The notes beneath the pieces are model-generated. The model was not told the origin of the DNA, did not search any database, and saw only the letters and a program-made list of their open reading frames with translations. From Calliphora vicina (lineage: Eukaryota > Arthropoda > Insecta > Diptera > Calliphoridae): 64,000 nucleotides of DNA. Both the position numbers and the translations under genes were made by a program. Location of the stretch: the NCBI RefSeq assembly GCF_958450345.1, contig NC_088780.1, positions 170,854,726 to 170,918,725 on the forward strand, in the 5' to 3' direction. This document shows positions 11,801 to 23,154 of this stretch, piece by piece (the first letter of the stretch is position 1; every line of letters begins with the position of its first letter).

Positions 11801-12770
11801 AAAAAAATATTTGTGAATTCGTCTGTATTTATTTCAATTCACCACTACTGTCACCTTGTTAAATATTGCAATTGCTTGACATTAGATTCAAGACGGGAAT
11901 TCAATATTGACAATTCGATTTACATGGTTCTATAATGATATTTTATAGAACTCAGGATGCACTAAGTAAGGTGAAATCAACAACGCAGCTGATTTTTATT
12001 TATCTATTTTGAAAGTGCTTGGGTTTTGTCAAACTGAATTTATTTTGAAAAAAATAATAAATTTTATTTTCAAAGAAAAACATTTTTAAATCAAACAAGT
12101 AAGAGTGCTATATTCGGCTATGCCGAATCTTATATACCCTTCACCTTTGTTGTGGATGCATTATTATTTTTTATAATTAGTATATATGTATGTACATTGC
12201 CCACTTTTAGCGTACAGCATCCTAAATTTATCAAGAACACAAAAAACAACAACAACTCCAAACGAAACAAAACACCAAAAGAAAAAACAAAATACGCAAG
12301 GCAATGAAACCAACACACATCCAAACATACGTTTAATTGTATAAAAAACAACAACAACGCCAAAAGAAACAAAATACGCAAAGCATGCACATTCAAACAT
12401 ACGATTTGTTGATTTTTTGTCAAAAAAACCAACACACAACCAAACAAACGTTTAGTTGTATAAAAAACAACAACAACGCCAAAAGAAACAAAAAACAAAA
12501 AAAAAACCAAATACACAAAGCTTGCACACCCAAGCATACGTTTTGTTGTTTTTTTGTCAAAGCATGCAATACATTGTGTTTTTTGATGAAATTTTCAGAG
12601 GTTGTCTCGGATTTTTGCTCATATCTCCGTTATTTATGGACGGATTTTGCTGATTTTAAATAGCAAAATTCTCGAAAGTATGTCTGACAGAATTGTTGAA
12701 GATTTGGATCCCGGAGATATCTGGGGCCTTCAGAAAATTGATTTCAACAGACAGACAGACAGACAGACAG

Positions 12771-12805
<35 letters not shown>

Positions 12806-14171
12806 GACATGGCTTAATCGACTCCGCTATCTATAAGGATCCAGAATATATATACTTTATAGGGTCGGAAATGAAAAATGTAGAAATTACAAACGGAATG
12901 ACAAACTTATATATACCCTTCTCACGAAGCTGAAGGGTATAAAAACATGTATGAAAATGTGAATTAAAAGATTTCATATAATGAAATTTGTATAAAGCAC
13001 TATTAGACCGTTGTTATTTTTCAAATATAATTTCAATTTAACGGCCGTCTTTTAATAAGTATAATATGTAAAAATAACAAAAGCTTTGTGTTTACATTGG
13101 TAACGGTTTTTCAAAAATTTACATCAATATTTTTGAAAAGTTTTATTGCTAGATCATTAAAATTCAATTCATTTTTCCACCAATTAATTGCACTTGCTGA
13201 TTTTGTACAAATCTGCCGGATAATATTTCACTTTTTAAATAGCTTAAGAAAAATCTTTAAAAATTCCTGTTAATAAATGAAATAGGTAATTTATTTATGA
13301 AAATAATATTAAATTATCTAAAAGATGCCAAAATAAAATTTGTTTATGTTTTATTTGACAAATTGAATTTTGACAAAACCTATGTACTTGTCAGCAAGAA
13401 ATATTGTGTTTGTTGTCGAAATGCACAAAAGCATTATATGCTTCAAAAAACTCAAAACTAATTTTGTTTCACTTAAATCCTCATTATTTTGTAATACAGT
13501 GTCTCACATAAGTTTACGAATTTACCTACATATATTATTTCTGCCTTGTTCCAGATAAATTATTTATATACGATCTCTTTTATTTTAGACTATGCTATTT
13601 GAAATGAATCGCATTGGAATGTTGATTGAAATCTCTCATCTTTCTGACGCTGCAATGGTAGCAGCTCTGCGAACAGCCAAAGCTCCTGTTCTGCTAATTA
13701 ACTCCGCACCATCATCCTTTTGCAATAATACAAATGTAGCTGCCATTCCTGATCGTGTTCTAAGGTATGTGAAGCCCTTCTCCATTAAAATTTATTGATT
13801 GTAATTGTTATGTATTTATTTCTAGTTTACTTCCCGACAATGGCGGTGTTATCATGCTAAATCTTGAACGTTGTGGCGAACGCTTGATCAGTGTTCGAGA
13901 AGCAATAAATGCCATTAATTATGTGCGAAAGGTTGCTGGCGTTGATCATATCGGTTTGAGTGGTGCTCCAAAAGGATATGCATTTCTATTGGCTGAGTTG
14001 GCACGAGATCGAGTTTGGGGAAATGCAGCCATCAAAAAACTGATTGGTGGCAATGTTGTGCGTATATTGCGAGAAGTTGAAACCCTAAAGAATCGTTTGC
14101 CTTTATATGAGGAATGGATACCAAATGAATTGATTGAGAGTAACTCATATTGTCGTTATCCAGAGTCTTAA
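8804..14171 (+). CDS. Membrane dipeptidase-like protein (peptidase M19 fold), probably inactive
   Basis: Exons are 8804-9643, 13589-13764 and 13826-14171 (phases 0 and 2 agree), giving 453 aa. The ATG at 8804 is the first in frame; the N terminus is His-rich and cytosolic, followed by a membrane segment at about 88-111 (ILIVLGVMLACIAMAGG). There is no hydrophobic C terminus, so it is a type II protein rather than GPI-anchored like mammalian DPEP1. The M19 fold is clear (SLAVLRSMYLLGARF, TTPWAA, FEMNRIGMLIEISHLSD, GVDHIGLSG). Compared with DPEP1, His20 and Asp22 are replaced by Ser137 and Thr139, Glu125 by Gly212, His152 by Leu240, His219 by Asn318 and Asp288 by Ala386. Only the His198 equivalent (His297) remains. 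Dipeptidase activity is therefore unlikely. The frame has no stops. AATAAA lies at 14224-14229. A 3.9-kb first intron is full of repeats. Confidence 0.9.
9990..10205. repeat. Dispersed repeat with GGCCGAAATTCG end (copy 1)
   Basis: The stretch from the TATATAAATAGGCCACA sequence to the CGATCCTAGTATTAA end at about 10205 matches the reverse complement of about 60427-60640. Next to the end is a TTAATTAA. A TTAA target with a CCTAG-type end recalls piggyBac elements, but I see no transposase and do not assign a family. Confidence 0.5.
10338..10631. mobile_element. MITE with ATTAGGGATATAAC-type ends (internally deleted copy)
   Basis: It is closely similar to the copy at 16728-17172 from ATTAGGGAGATAAC through AAGTATCCCTCA. 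It lacks about 150 bp before the right end TATATGCCTAAT. The ends are imperfect inverses of each other. No coding capacity. Confidence 0.65.
10667..11380. mobile_element. Element with near-identical 121-bp inverted arms
   Basis: The arm at about 10667-10787 is repeated in inverse at about 11260-11380 with only about one visible mismatch. A third, partial arm follows at about 10787-10865 in the same orientation as the right arm. The interior (about 11100-11270) matches in reverse a relic in THOC1 intron 4 (2277-2440). No protein is encoded, so it is non-autonomous. The high arm identity suggests recent insertion or arm conversion. Confidence 0.7.
12096..12942 (+). mobile_element. DINE-1/mini-me-like non-autonomous element, complete copy
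   Basis: It starts at CAAGTAAGAG, followed by a hairpin ATTCGGCTATGCCGAAT and TTATATACCCTTCACC. It ends in a second hairpin formed by ATACCCTTC and GAAGGGTAT. Inside are a (CAGA/CGGA)n array at 12750-12809, a conserved core ending in CTATCTATAAGGATCCAGAA and a TA-rich stretch. The two protomicrosatellites around a conserved core are the hallmark of dipteran mini-me elements, now grouped with DINE-1/Helentron. About three imperfect copies of a 120-bp A/C-rich unit lie at about 12240-12560. No rolling-circle transposase is present. Confidence 0.8.
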
Positions 14172-14998
14172 ATACATACATTTCTATATATATTTATGTG
14201 TCTATGTATGCACAAAGTGGATGAATAAATTGTAATCTTCAAAGCAAGATCGTAGAACATGGAGATAATGAGTGATATTTTAAGTACATATTTATTAATT
14301 GAAATACTCAATTAGTTGCTATTATTACTTATTGTAGAAATGCACCACTTTTAAAAATATAATAAACTACCAAATATTTGTTAATGAAATTTATTACATT
14401 GTTATTCGCATATTTCTCACAAAACGCACATATGCAATATTGGTCTCATGTGAAAGGAATCTGCAATTTGTGTTCAATTGTCTTGTAAGTCCAAAAATAT
14501 TCCAACTTTTGTAATTTTTTGCAATAATTTTACTAGTCATTAATATAGACAATATGGATTTTTCTTCAGCAAACAATTTTTTTTTAACTAATATGTAAAT
14601 TAAAAAAAAATTATTTTAAAAGTTAAAATAAAGTTAGAAAAGGAATTTTAAAGTTTGTTTATCAAAAAATATTTAAAATTGATATTTTAAAGTATAATTT
14701 GGTGATGGGTATATAAGATTCGGCATAGCCGATATGCTTTAAAGATATCAAAATATGACCTACAAACCTAAAAAATAGGCAATTATATTTTTGTATAGAA
14801 TCTTGCACTCTTTAAATTTTGTTATTTTTTAAATTATAATTGATCCTCAGAGAAGACGATGGATATATTAATTCTAATATCTTGGGACTAATATTCTTTA
14901 GGCCTCCATCATGTGACTTTTATTTTAAAATCATTAAAATATTGTAAAGTAGCATTCACCATTATTTTCAAATGGCTTCGAAGAGTAAATGATATACA
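14172..14998. other. 3' flank of the M19-like gene with a DINE tip
   Basis: AT-rich sequence with the poly(A) signal at 14224-14229. A short inverted DINE end lies at about 14703-14745 (GGGTATATAAGATTCGGCAT). I see nothing else in it. Confidence 0.5.
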
Positions 14999-16152
14999 TT
15001 AGAGTGCTCCAAAAAAATAAAATTGCGAATTTTGACCGTCCCCCCCTCTAGAATTGTTCTATGTATTGTAGACACACGTTGTGTAAAATATTAGGATGAT
15101 AGGATAACGTTAACTGGTGGCGCAACGACGCTGAAGTTTTGAGTTGCATTTACAAGGGGAGAATATGCAATTTTTTCAGTTTTTGTAAAAATTTTGCCAT
15201 TAAATAATGACTTTTACAATTTAATTTAAAAGAATCGAAATGTGTACGTAATTGTCATTATAATAAGATATAAAAGACAAAAATTGGTGAAAAAATGTTA
15301 AAGTTATTAAAAAATCGCCAGGCCATTAACGTGTCTCAGGCCACTAGAACAAGAAATTTATGAACAAAATTAACATATTTTGAGAAATATTAAAATAAAA
15401 GCTTATTTTTACTTAAAATATATCCATATTTACTTGTATATGAGTTTTCGTCCTCGTAGGATACCGTTAACCTATTCGCAGGTATGACCAAAAAAATTAA
15501 ATTTTTTTAACGGCAGTTTCAAAACTCCAATTTCAAATTTTTAAAAATTTTGTTAAACAAATTTCAGAATTTTTTGATCATCACATGGGGATTTATTGAC
15601 AACATAATAGGCAAGGCGTATTACTGCCGTTAAAAAAATTTAATTTTTTTGGTCATACCTGCGAATAGGTTAACGGTATCCTACGAGGACGAAAACTCAT
15701 ATACAAGTAAATATGGATATATTTTAAGTAAAAATAAGCTTTTATTTTAATATTTCTCAAAATATGTTAATTTTGTTCATAAATTTCTTGTTCTAGTGGC
15801 CTGAGACACGTTAATGGCCTGGCGATTTTTTAATAACTTTAACATTTTTTCACCAATTTTTGTCTTTTATATCTTATTATAATGACAATTACGTACACAT
15901 TTCGATTCTTTTAAATTAAATTGTAAAAGTCATTGTTTAATGGCAAAATTTTTACAAAAACTCAAAAAATTGCATATTCTCCCCTTGTAAATGCACCTCA
16001 AAACTTCAGCGTCGTTGCGCCACCAGTTAACGTTATCCTATCATCCTAATATTTTACACAACGTGTTTCTACAATACATAGAACAATTCTAGAGGGGGGA
16101 CGGCCTGTACCTAGAAAGTTTTTTTCGTCCATACAATCTTGGAGCACTCTAA
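14999..16152. mobile_element. Foldback element with about 520-bp inverted arms
   Basis: The ends are TTAGAGTGCTCC and its inverse GGAGCACTCTAA. The left arm 14999-15516 and right arm 15624-16152 are almost perfect inverse copies around a 107-bp loop. The hexanucleotide TATACA occurs immediately outside both ends (14993-14998 and 16153-16158), which I read as a target-site duplication. No protein is encoded. The outer few dozen bases of the arms differ more than the rest. A diverged relative lies at about 59591-59830. Confidence 0.85.
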
Positions 16153-16226
16153 TATACATACATATGTATGTGCATATATTGGATGGGATTTCTATAGCAA
16201 ATTCGCAAAACAACTATTTTCATTAA

Positions 16227-16612
16227 CAAGTAAGAGAGCTGTGTCGAATCTTATATACCCTTCACCAAATTATACTTCAAAATACAAATTTTAAATATTT
16301 TTAGGTAAACAAAATTCATTTTTTTCCAAAGTCGTTTTCTTCATTTTTTTAAAAAAAAATTTCTTCGAATTGGTATTTTAAAATTTTTTAAATTTAAAAT
16401 TTTTTTAAATTGACAGAATTATTGAAGATTTGGATCCCGAAGATATCTGGGGTCTTCAGAAAATTGATTTCAACAGACAGACAGACGGACATGGCTTAAT
16501 CGACTCCGCTATCTATAAGGATCCAGAATATATATACTTAATAGGGTCGAAAAATTATATTGTGGAAATTACAAACGGAATGACAAACTTATATATACCC
16601 TTCTCACGAAGT
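16227..16612 (+). mobile_element. DINE-like element, truncated at the 3' hairpin
   Basis: It starts CAAGTAAGAG and lacks most of the 5' hairpin. It has the TTATATACCCTTCACC block, a short CAGA run at 16474-16488, the CTATCTATAAGGATCCAGAA core and the CCCTTCTCACGAAG start of the terminal hairpin, where homology stops. Confidence 0.75.
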
Positions 16613-16727
16613 GAGACCAATAGCGACTTGAATTTTCATTTGAACCAGTATAGCAACTTTTAAGTTTTTCTTAAACAAGTTGTTAGGAAAAAATAATTTT
16701 TTTGTTGATCCTTGCAAATGTATGTAC

Positions 16728-17172
16728 ATTAGGGATATAACTATTGACAATTTTTGCAAATATGCAAATTGGCATAGCATAGTCGAATAGAGCATTAAAA
16801 AATATAAAAACCACGGTATTATTTTTTCGCGGTTGTTAAAAAAGTTCACGCACCAAACGCAATAAAGTTTTTCATGAAATATTTTCAATTATTTTGAAAC
16901 ACAATATATTTTATTTTAATAGTAACTGCGGACATACTTTAAAAGATAATTTTTAAATAAGGGAAGTATCCCTCACACTTGGAAAAAAAATATGAAATAA
17001 TTTATATAATTTTTCAGAGAAAAAGAAGTTTGGTTTATTTTAGAAATTGGTATTGGTGCGTGATGTTTTTGATTCCAAATGATCTAAAAAAATGATTTTC
17101 ATTACTTATACAACATTGGCCATCACGTGGTGGTATGCCAAAAGTTTCGCCAAAATTTGTTATATGCCTAAT
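16728..17172. mobile_element. MITE with ATTAGGGATATAAC-type ends (longer copy)
   Basis: This is the longer relative of the element at 10338-10631. It has the same start through AAGTATCCCTCA, then an extra stretch and the right end GTTATATGCCTAAT. The ends are imperfect inverse repeats. No coding frame of note. Confidence 0.65.
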
Positions 17173-18271
17173 GTACATATTACACACATCAACAATATTT
17201 TGTTATTTTACTCACCACTGTTGAAAACAAGAATATTTGCTTATTTTTAATTTGTTTGTGCCTGGTGATCACAGATTATCGTTATTTTTCCATTTGAATC
17301 ACTAGTTACCGTCTTTCACTCACCCTTCTGTTAAATTACGCATAATAAATAAAATAAATAAAAATTTCGTAATTGTTTTCACCCAAACATTTTTGGTTAA
17401 ATAAATACAAAAACTTAATGTAACATGAACGACAATTTATCTAAAACTGTTCACTTTTTTTTTGTAAATATGTATTAAGAATATGATGCGGCCATATTCT
17501 ATTTACCGGTAATAGTAATTTGGTTTTGCTCAGGTTCAAAAAAATTTAAACAAACTGAAAGCACATTTTTTGTAGTTGGTTGAGATTTAAGATTAGGATT
17601 TCTTACATACAAACAATGGTAGGACATGTCATAGGAGTAAGAGAAACATTTAATTATTCATAATGTACACTTTGGTACCCTGTTCTTTATCATTTTCCCC
17701 CATAACGTTAATAAATACAATACATATTTATTTAAATTTGTTCCATTAGTTTTCTTATTTTTTCAAGAAAAAATTAAATCTCAAAAACTTTAGTAGTAAA
17801 ATATCATTGTTTAGATCTACCCCAAACAACAAGTTTTAACAATACATTTACACATACAGTTACGTATAAATAAATAGGTTCACTCAGACATTTTTGAATT
17901 TGTAATGTTTATATTAAACATATTGAATTGTATTTATCAAAATTCAGTAACATCCTTAATCGGTTAAAAATTTCAACTTATAAATTAGAAATACTATCGT
18001 TGAAAGGCGAATTAATCTCTACACCATATACAATTGAATTTCAGAATTTCCAATATAATAAGATTTCTTGACTATTGGGCTACTTCTATTTAAAATTAGT
18101 ATGTAAACGAAACAGCTTTATACATCAGCATTTTGGATTTTAAATCACACCAAATGTTTGATATAAGTGTACACAATTAATATAAATACAAAATCCACAC
18201 ACATGAAATTTTGTGATTGTTGAGCTGAGTAAAATTCCGTGTAAACAAGTTAACAGAAAAATTCTTACAAA
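17173..18271. other. AT-rich spacer
   Basis: No gene is seen. Around 17480-17522 (CCATATTCTATTTACC) there is weak similarity to the repeat interior at about 11160-11195. Confidence 0.4.
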
Positions 18272-19400
18272 AATGTTGTAGCAATAGATAGAAGAAATGT
18301 TGCTGCAACATGTTAATATAAGAAATGTTGCTGCAACATGTTTATAGGAAAAATGTTGCAGCAACATGTTTATAGGAAAAATGTTGCAGCAACATGTTTA
18401 TAGGAAAAATGTTGCAGCAACATGTTTATAGGAAAAATGTTACAGCAACATGTTTATAGGAAAAATGTTACAGCACATGTTTATAGGATAAATGTTGCAG
18501 CAACATGTTTATAGGATAAATGTTGCAGCAACATGTTTATAGGAAAAATGTTACAGCAACATGTTTATAGGAAAAATGTTGCAGCAACATGTTTATAGGA
18601 AAAATGTTACAGCAACATGTTTATAGGAAAAATGTTGCAGCAACATGTTTATAGGATAAATGTTGCAGCAACATGTTTATAGGATAAATGTTGCAGCAAC
18701 ATGTTTATAGGATAAATGTTGCAGCAACATGTTTATAGGATATATGTTGCAGCAACATGTTTATATAAAAAATGTTGCAGCAACATGTTGATATATATTT
18801 TCAGCAACATGTTGATAGATTTTCAGCAACATGTTGACATAGATTTTCAGCAACATGTTGTTATTAAAAATGTTGCAGAAACATGTTTATATGTAAAATG
18901 TTGGTAGGGAAAATGTTGCAGCAACATGTTTATATATATTTTCAGCAACATGTTGATATAGATTTTCAGCAACATGTTGATATTAAAAATGTTGCAGAAA
19001 CATGTTTATAAGTAAAATATTGTTAGGGAAAATGTTGCAGCAACATGTTAATATACATTTTTCAGCAACACATTGATATAGATTTTCAGCAACATGTTGA
19101 TATAGATTTTCAGCAACATGTTAATATTAAAAATGTTGCAGAAACATATTTATAAGTAAAATGTTGGTAGGGAAAATGTTGCAGCCACATGTTGATAAGA
19201 AAAATGTTGCAGCAACATGTTGATATACATTTTTCAGCAACACATTGATAAGACAAATATTGCAGCAACATTTAGACAAGAAAAATTTTTATAGGAAAAA
19301 TGTTGTAGCGGCATGTTAATATGCACTTTTTCAGCAACATGTTTATAGTTCAAATATGTTAATAACATTTTTTTTCAGCTACATGTTAATCGGGTTGAGG
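18272..19400. repeat. 28-bp palindromic satellite array with higher-order section
   Basis: Between about 18290 and 18780 a 28-bp unit (AAAAATGTTGCAGCAACA then TGTTTATAGG) repeats head to tail. Each unit contains the odd palindrome ATGTTGCAGCAACAT. From about 18790 the units diversify into ATATAGATTTTCAGCAAC variants. A composite block recurs from about 18865, 18984 and 19128, spaced about 119 and 144 bp, which is a higher-order repeat. The array decays after 19300. Confidence 0.9.
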
Positions 19401-21484
19401 TATGATAAAAATACAGAGTACTAAAGTTTTTTCTGCAAAAACATTTTTATTTTATGGGCGATATTTTTTAATAACCCAGATATTTTTCATTATCAGAATA
19501 TGAAGGATCTTTAGATCAGGCAAAACATTAAATAAATATAAAGAAAAATTATAAGTGACACTTTTATTTTGTCTGCGACTGTATACATACACATAAGAGT
19601 GTCATGTACGTCCACAATTACGTATTTATGTGTTTTAGTTGTTTTATATTATTCATTGTTACATAAAATATTTTGCCGTTTGTGACACTTTATCGTAAAA
19701 TTTATATCCGGCCAGTGGCACTTTAACTGGAGTGTTTCGAATTTCCGTTTCCGTTTAAGTGTATGATTCGATCGTTTATGTATGTATGTATGTGTATATG
19801 TAAATACATGCACACTTAGATACATACGCAGTTAAACGAATATGTGCGTTTGGGGCACTTCGTCATCAGATACTTACTACTTGCACTATTTCGTTAGTGT
19901 GAGTACTTATTTGTTTTGTGAGTTACCTCTTCAATTAATCAACAATTTATAATATTAACGCAACATAATTAATGTGTCAAATACATAAAACCGAGAAACA
20001 TACATAGATTTGTGAGTTAGGGTGGCCCTTATTTTGCACTTTTACGATTTTTAATGCTACCAATTTTTCTACTTTGACTCGAAACTTCAAATAAAATGTT
20101 CATCCTCGAAACGTTAGATGATTTTGCTAAAATTTCCGGCATATGTTTTATTTGCAAAACAAGGTACACCCTTTATATGTGTGTGGTTATCTATGTGTTT
20201 AAATGTGGAAACATTTTTGTAAATGTACAGTAAATAATAAAACAAACTAAATCGAATATGTTTAGGATTATAACTGAAGAGCAGTAGTTTATATTAAAAT
20301 ATAAAATTTTCATTCGAAATATTTGTTAACAGAGACAGTTCGAGTAAGTGTAAATCGTTTACATTTTATGCACTTTAAATGTGTTCAGTTTATCATTATC
20401 TAAATAAATGAGAATTTAGAACTAACATGAAACATGTCACATGACTAGTTCCAAAGTGTTAGGGACCGGTTTTAGTTATTTTGTATGAAAGGGACCCGAA
20501 ATTTTTAGAATAAATTTCATAGAAATTTCATTGATTGTTTTTATATGAATTTTAATATATTTTTTCACATGTGTAAATTTAATATGTTATTTTATATATG
20601 TATTTCTTCATGTTGGCGTTATTTTTTACAATCAATATTTACATACATTTATATTCAGAACTAGTCTTACTATTCTACAATATAATTTCTAAATCATACA
20701 GAAGTGTATTTGTTTTAGTGTCTAGTGTAATGTGTATTTAAATGCAAATTGCATGACTAAAGACCACCTACCAAAGGTCATGTATTATTGTCAATATTCA
20801 TATAGTAAGTATACAAATATACATTAGGATGGTCCCATTTGTATGTAACTATAAACAATTGAACTGTTTGAAATTGAAAACATACATCTATAAATAAATT
20901 TTGTAAAATAGACAAAAATTATTTAAGCTTTTTCATTTGTTGATGGATCATAAATGTGCATATTTCGCAAGTCGACTATAATTTTTTTTAAAGAAAATAT
21001 TGATTTTAAATTTTTATCCACAACCAGACATAGAAGTTAGAAGTAATTTTAGTCATAAAATTGTTTTATTAAGTTTTTATGCAGAATTTTATTTGTTGTA
21101 ACTAATAAAGATAACTTAATTTTGGAAAGTGGAAATACACATTATTGTCGTTTATAAAAAATTTGTATTACAATAAAATGAATTAAAGCACTTATGAATA
21201 TTCAAATATTCAGCAAAAACATTAATAAATTTATTTTTAGTCCTTTAATTAAATTTTCTTTTCGAACAATGAAGACTTTTTGAATCTATACAAATAGGGC
21301 ACTATTAATGTACATACACATACATACATACATACATATGTATGTATATGCCTATATAAATTTCAACATACATAGTTTGAAACATATACATATACGAATA
21401 CATTTACAGATAACTGTACCCAATTGGCCTCGTCTTCAAGAGGGCAATGTGTATTCCTCGGCGATATATGTATGTGGGACATCC
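19401..21484. other. AT-rich spacer with simple repeats
   Basis: No gene is seen. There is a TATG/TG run at about 19777-19803 and a CATA run at 21312-21350. Sequences GGGTGGCCC near 20030 and GGATGGTCCC near 20826 look like transposon ends but I cannot pair them well. Confidence 0.4.
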
Positions 21485-21770
21485 AACAAAAATCGTCAAC
21501 GAGTTATTCGAACAAATGTTGATATACATTTTCATGATGATAGACAAAATTTTGCAGCAAAATGATGATAAACATTTTTCAGCAACACTTTGCAGATGTT
21601 GCTGCAATACATCAGAAAAATGTTGATAGACATGTCGCAACAACATGTTAATAGGGAAAATGTTGCAGAAACATGTTGATGGAAACAATTTTGCAGCAAC
21701 ATGTTAATAGGGAAAATGTTGCAAAAATGTTTCACTTACATGTTGATAGGTAAAATCTTGCAGCCGTTCA
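21485..21770. repeat. Outlying degenerate copy of the palindromic satellite
   Basis: About eight diverged units with GCAGCAACATGTTAATAGGG and related sequences are found 2.1 kb beyond the main array. Both AACATGTTGATAG and GTTGCAGAAACATG variants appear. The units are more diverged than in the main array. Confidence 0.75.
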
Positions 21771-23154
21771 CACAATAACAATGAAAAGTTCGGCTAATAG
21801 TGGACACATTAATGTCTCTCATCTTGTCGTTAACAGTGTTAGATATGTGACAGTATTGAAGACATTATCGCGCATCATGTCATCAATTGTGTTTGATATA
21901 AGACATGTCTTACATAAATCTTCTACGGCGATTTGGTCAACTGGGTAGTCGTACAAAAATATTATTACAACTAGAGAGATTGGTGTAGACTTAAATATGC
22001 TTAAGTATTTGTTGGAAGTATTTATAGTGTTTCTAATGAATATAAGCAAATAAATATGTATGAATGAATGAATGAATCCATGTAGTACATATTTTGTTGT
22101 TTGCTTAAACTAAGTATATGATGCATTTGCATTTGTGGTCAATTCATAGTCTTTTCTGCATTACATGCTGCTTGATTAAACAAACTAAAACATATTTAAA
22201 TTTTCCAAATAACAATATTACACTTTCATGAATGAAACTCTTTGGGGCAACAATTTAAGTACGAGTATGTTAGTCAGTAAGTGTGAACATGTCTGCCTAC
22301 TACCCACTGCACATTAGAGTTATAACTTTTTTGTGCATCAAAATTCCTTATGGGCAATATTGTTTAGACAAAAAAAAAACAATTTTGGAAGTCAATTTGG
22401 TAAAAAAAACTCATGCACAGAAAACAATTTTACCTAAATTATGAAAAAATAGCTCGATTCAATCAATATTTTACAAGTGAAATGTTTGCTTTTTACTTCA
22501 ATTGAATGACCGCTTATTTTAGTTCATAGTTCAAAAAAGAACTAGGTGCTCAACTAGTTCAATTGCTCTTTTTGATTTAAAGGACTTACGTGACTTACAG
22601 CTTCATACAATTGATTTTTGGTTCAAAAATTTAACTAAGTGAGCGAAAATATTTGAACTAGATCTTTTAGCTCAGTCAAGTTCGTTCAATTGAACTAGTT
22701 CGTTCATGAAATAATTTAGAAAAAATAATATGAAAAAATATACAAAACTTCATCCCGATTGGTGCGTGAAATATTCTACAATTGCAAAAAACAATACACT
22801 ATTTCTAAACATCTTTTCATATCTTGCTAAGGTATTTTGAATATTTGAAAATATTGCAAAAAGTTATTACCCTAATGTACATGTTTGTTGGTATGTGTGT
22901 AGGTACGGAGGAGTTCATATGCACACGAATTGAGCCTCACAAGATGAGGGAGACAGCCATGGTGTGAATCCTTATAATGAATTTTTAAAAGACACCCAGA
23001 TGCTAGGATCATTGAACGGACACAACCCAAAGAGAGAACTACTAAACAAAATACAACAACATTAAATTTACTTATTTGCATTGTTATTGGACACGAGTTG
23101 GCAACATGGTTATACATTTTAAAATTACTTTGCAATATCTGGACAGACTCTATA
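21771..23154. other. AT-rich spacer
   Basis: No gene is seen. A GAAT run lies at about 22060-22077, and GTTCAATTGAACTAGTTC-type short palindromes lie at 22540-22710. Confidence 0.35.

Larger units (their letters stand above)
9644..13588 (+). other. Long repeat-filled intron of the M19-like gene
   Basis: This 3,945-bp intron runs from GTATGA (9644) to TTTTAG (13588). It contains a repeat piece (about 9990-10200) shared with 60.4 kb, a MITE (10338-10631), an inverted-repeat element (10667-11380) and a DINE-like element (12096-12942). The stretches 11390-12090 and 12950-13588 are AT-rich and I see nothing in them. Confidence 0.8.

Noticed and set aside
12130..12663. Several open frames up to 135 codons on both strands
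   Set aside because: They lie wholly inside the DINE-like element and reflect its A/C-rich tandem repeats.
18272..19400. Possible CRISPR-like array because of regular palindromic repeats
   Set aside because: Units are contiguous tandem repeats without unique spacers, in a eukaryotic genome; this is a satellite.
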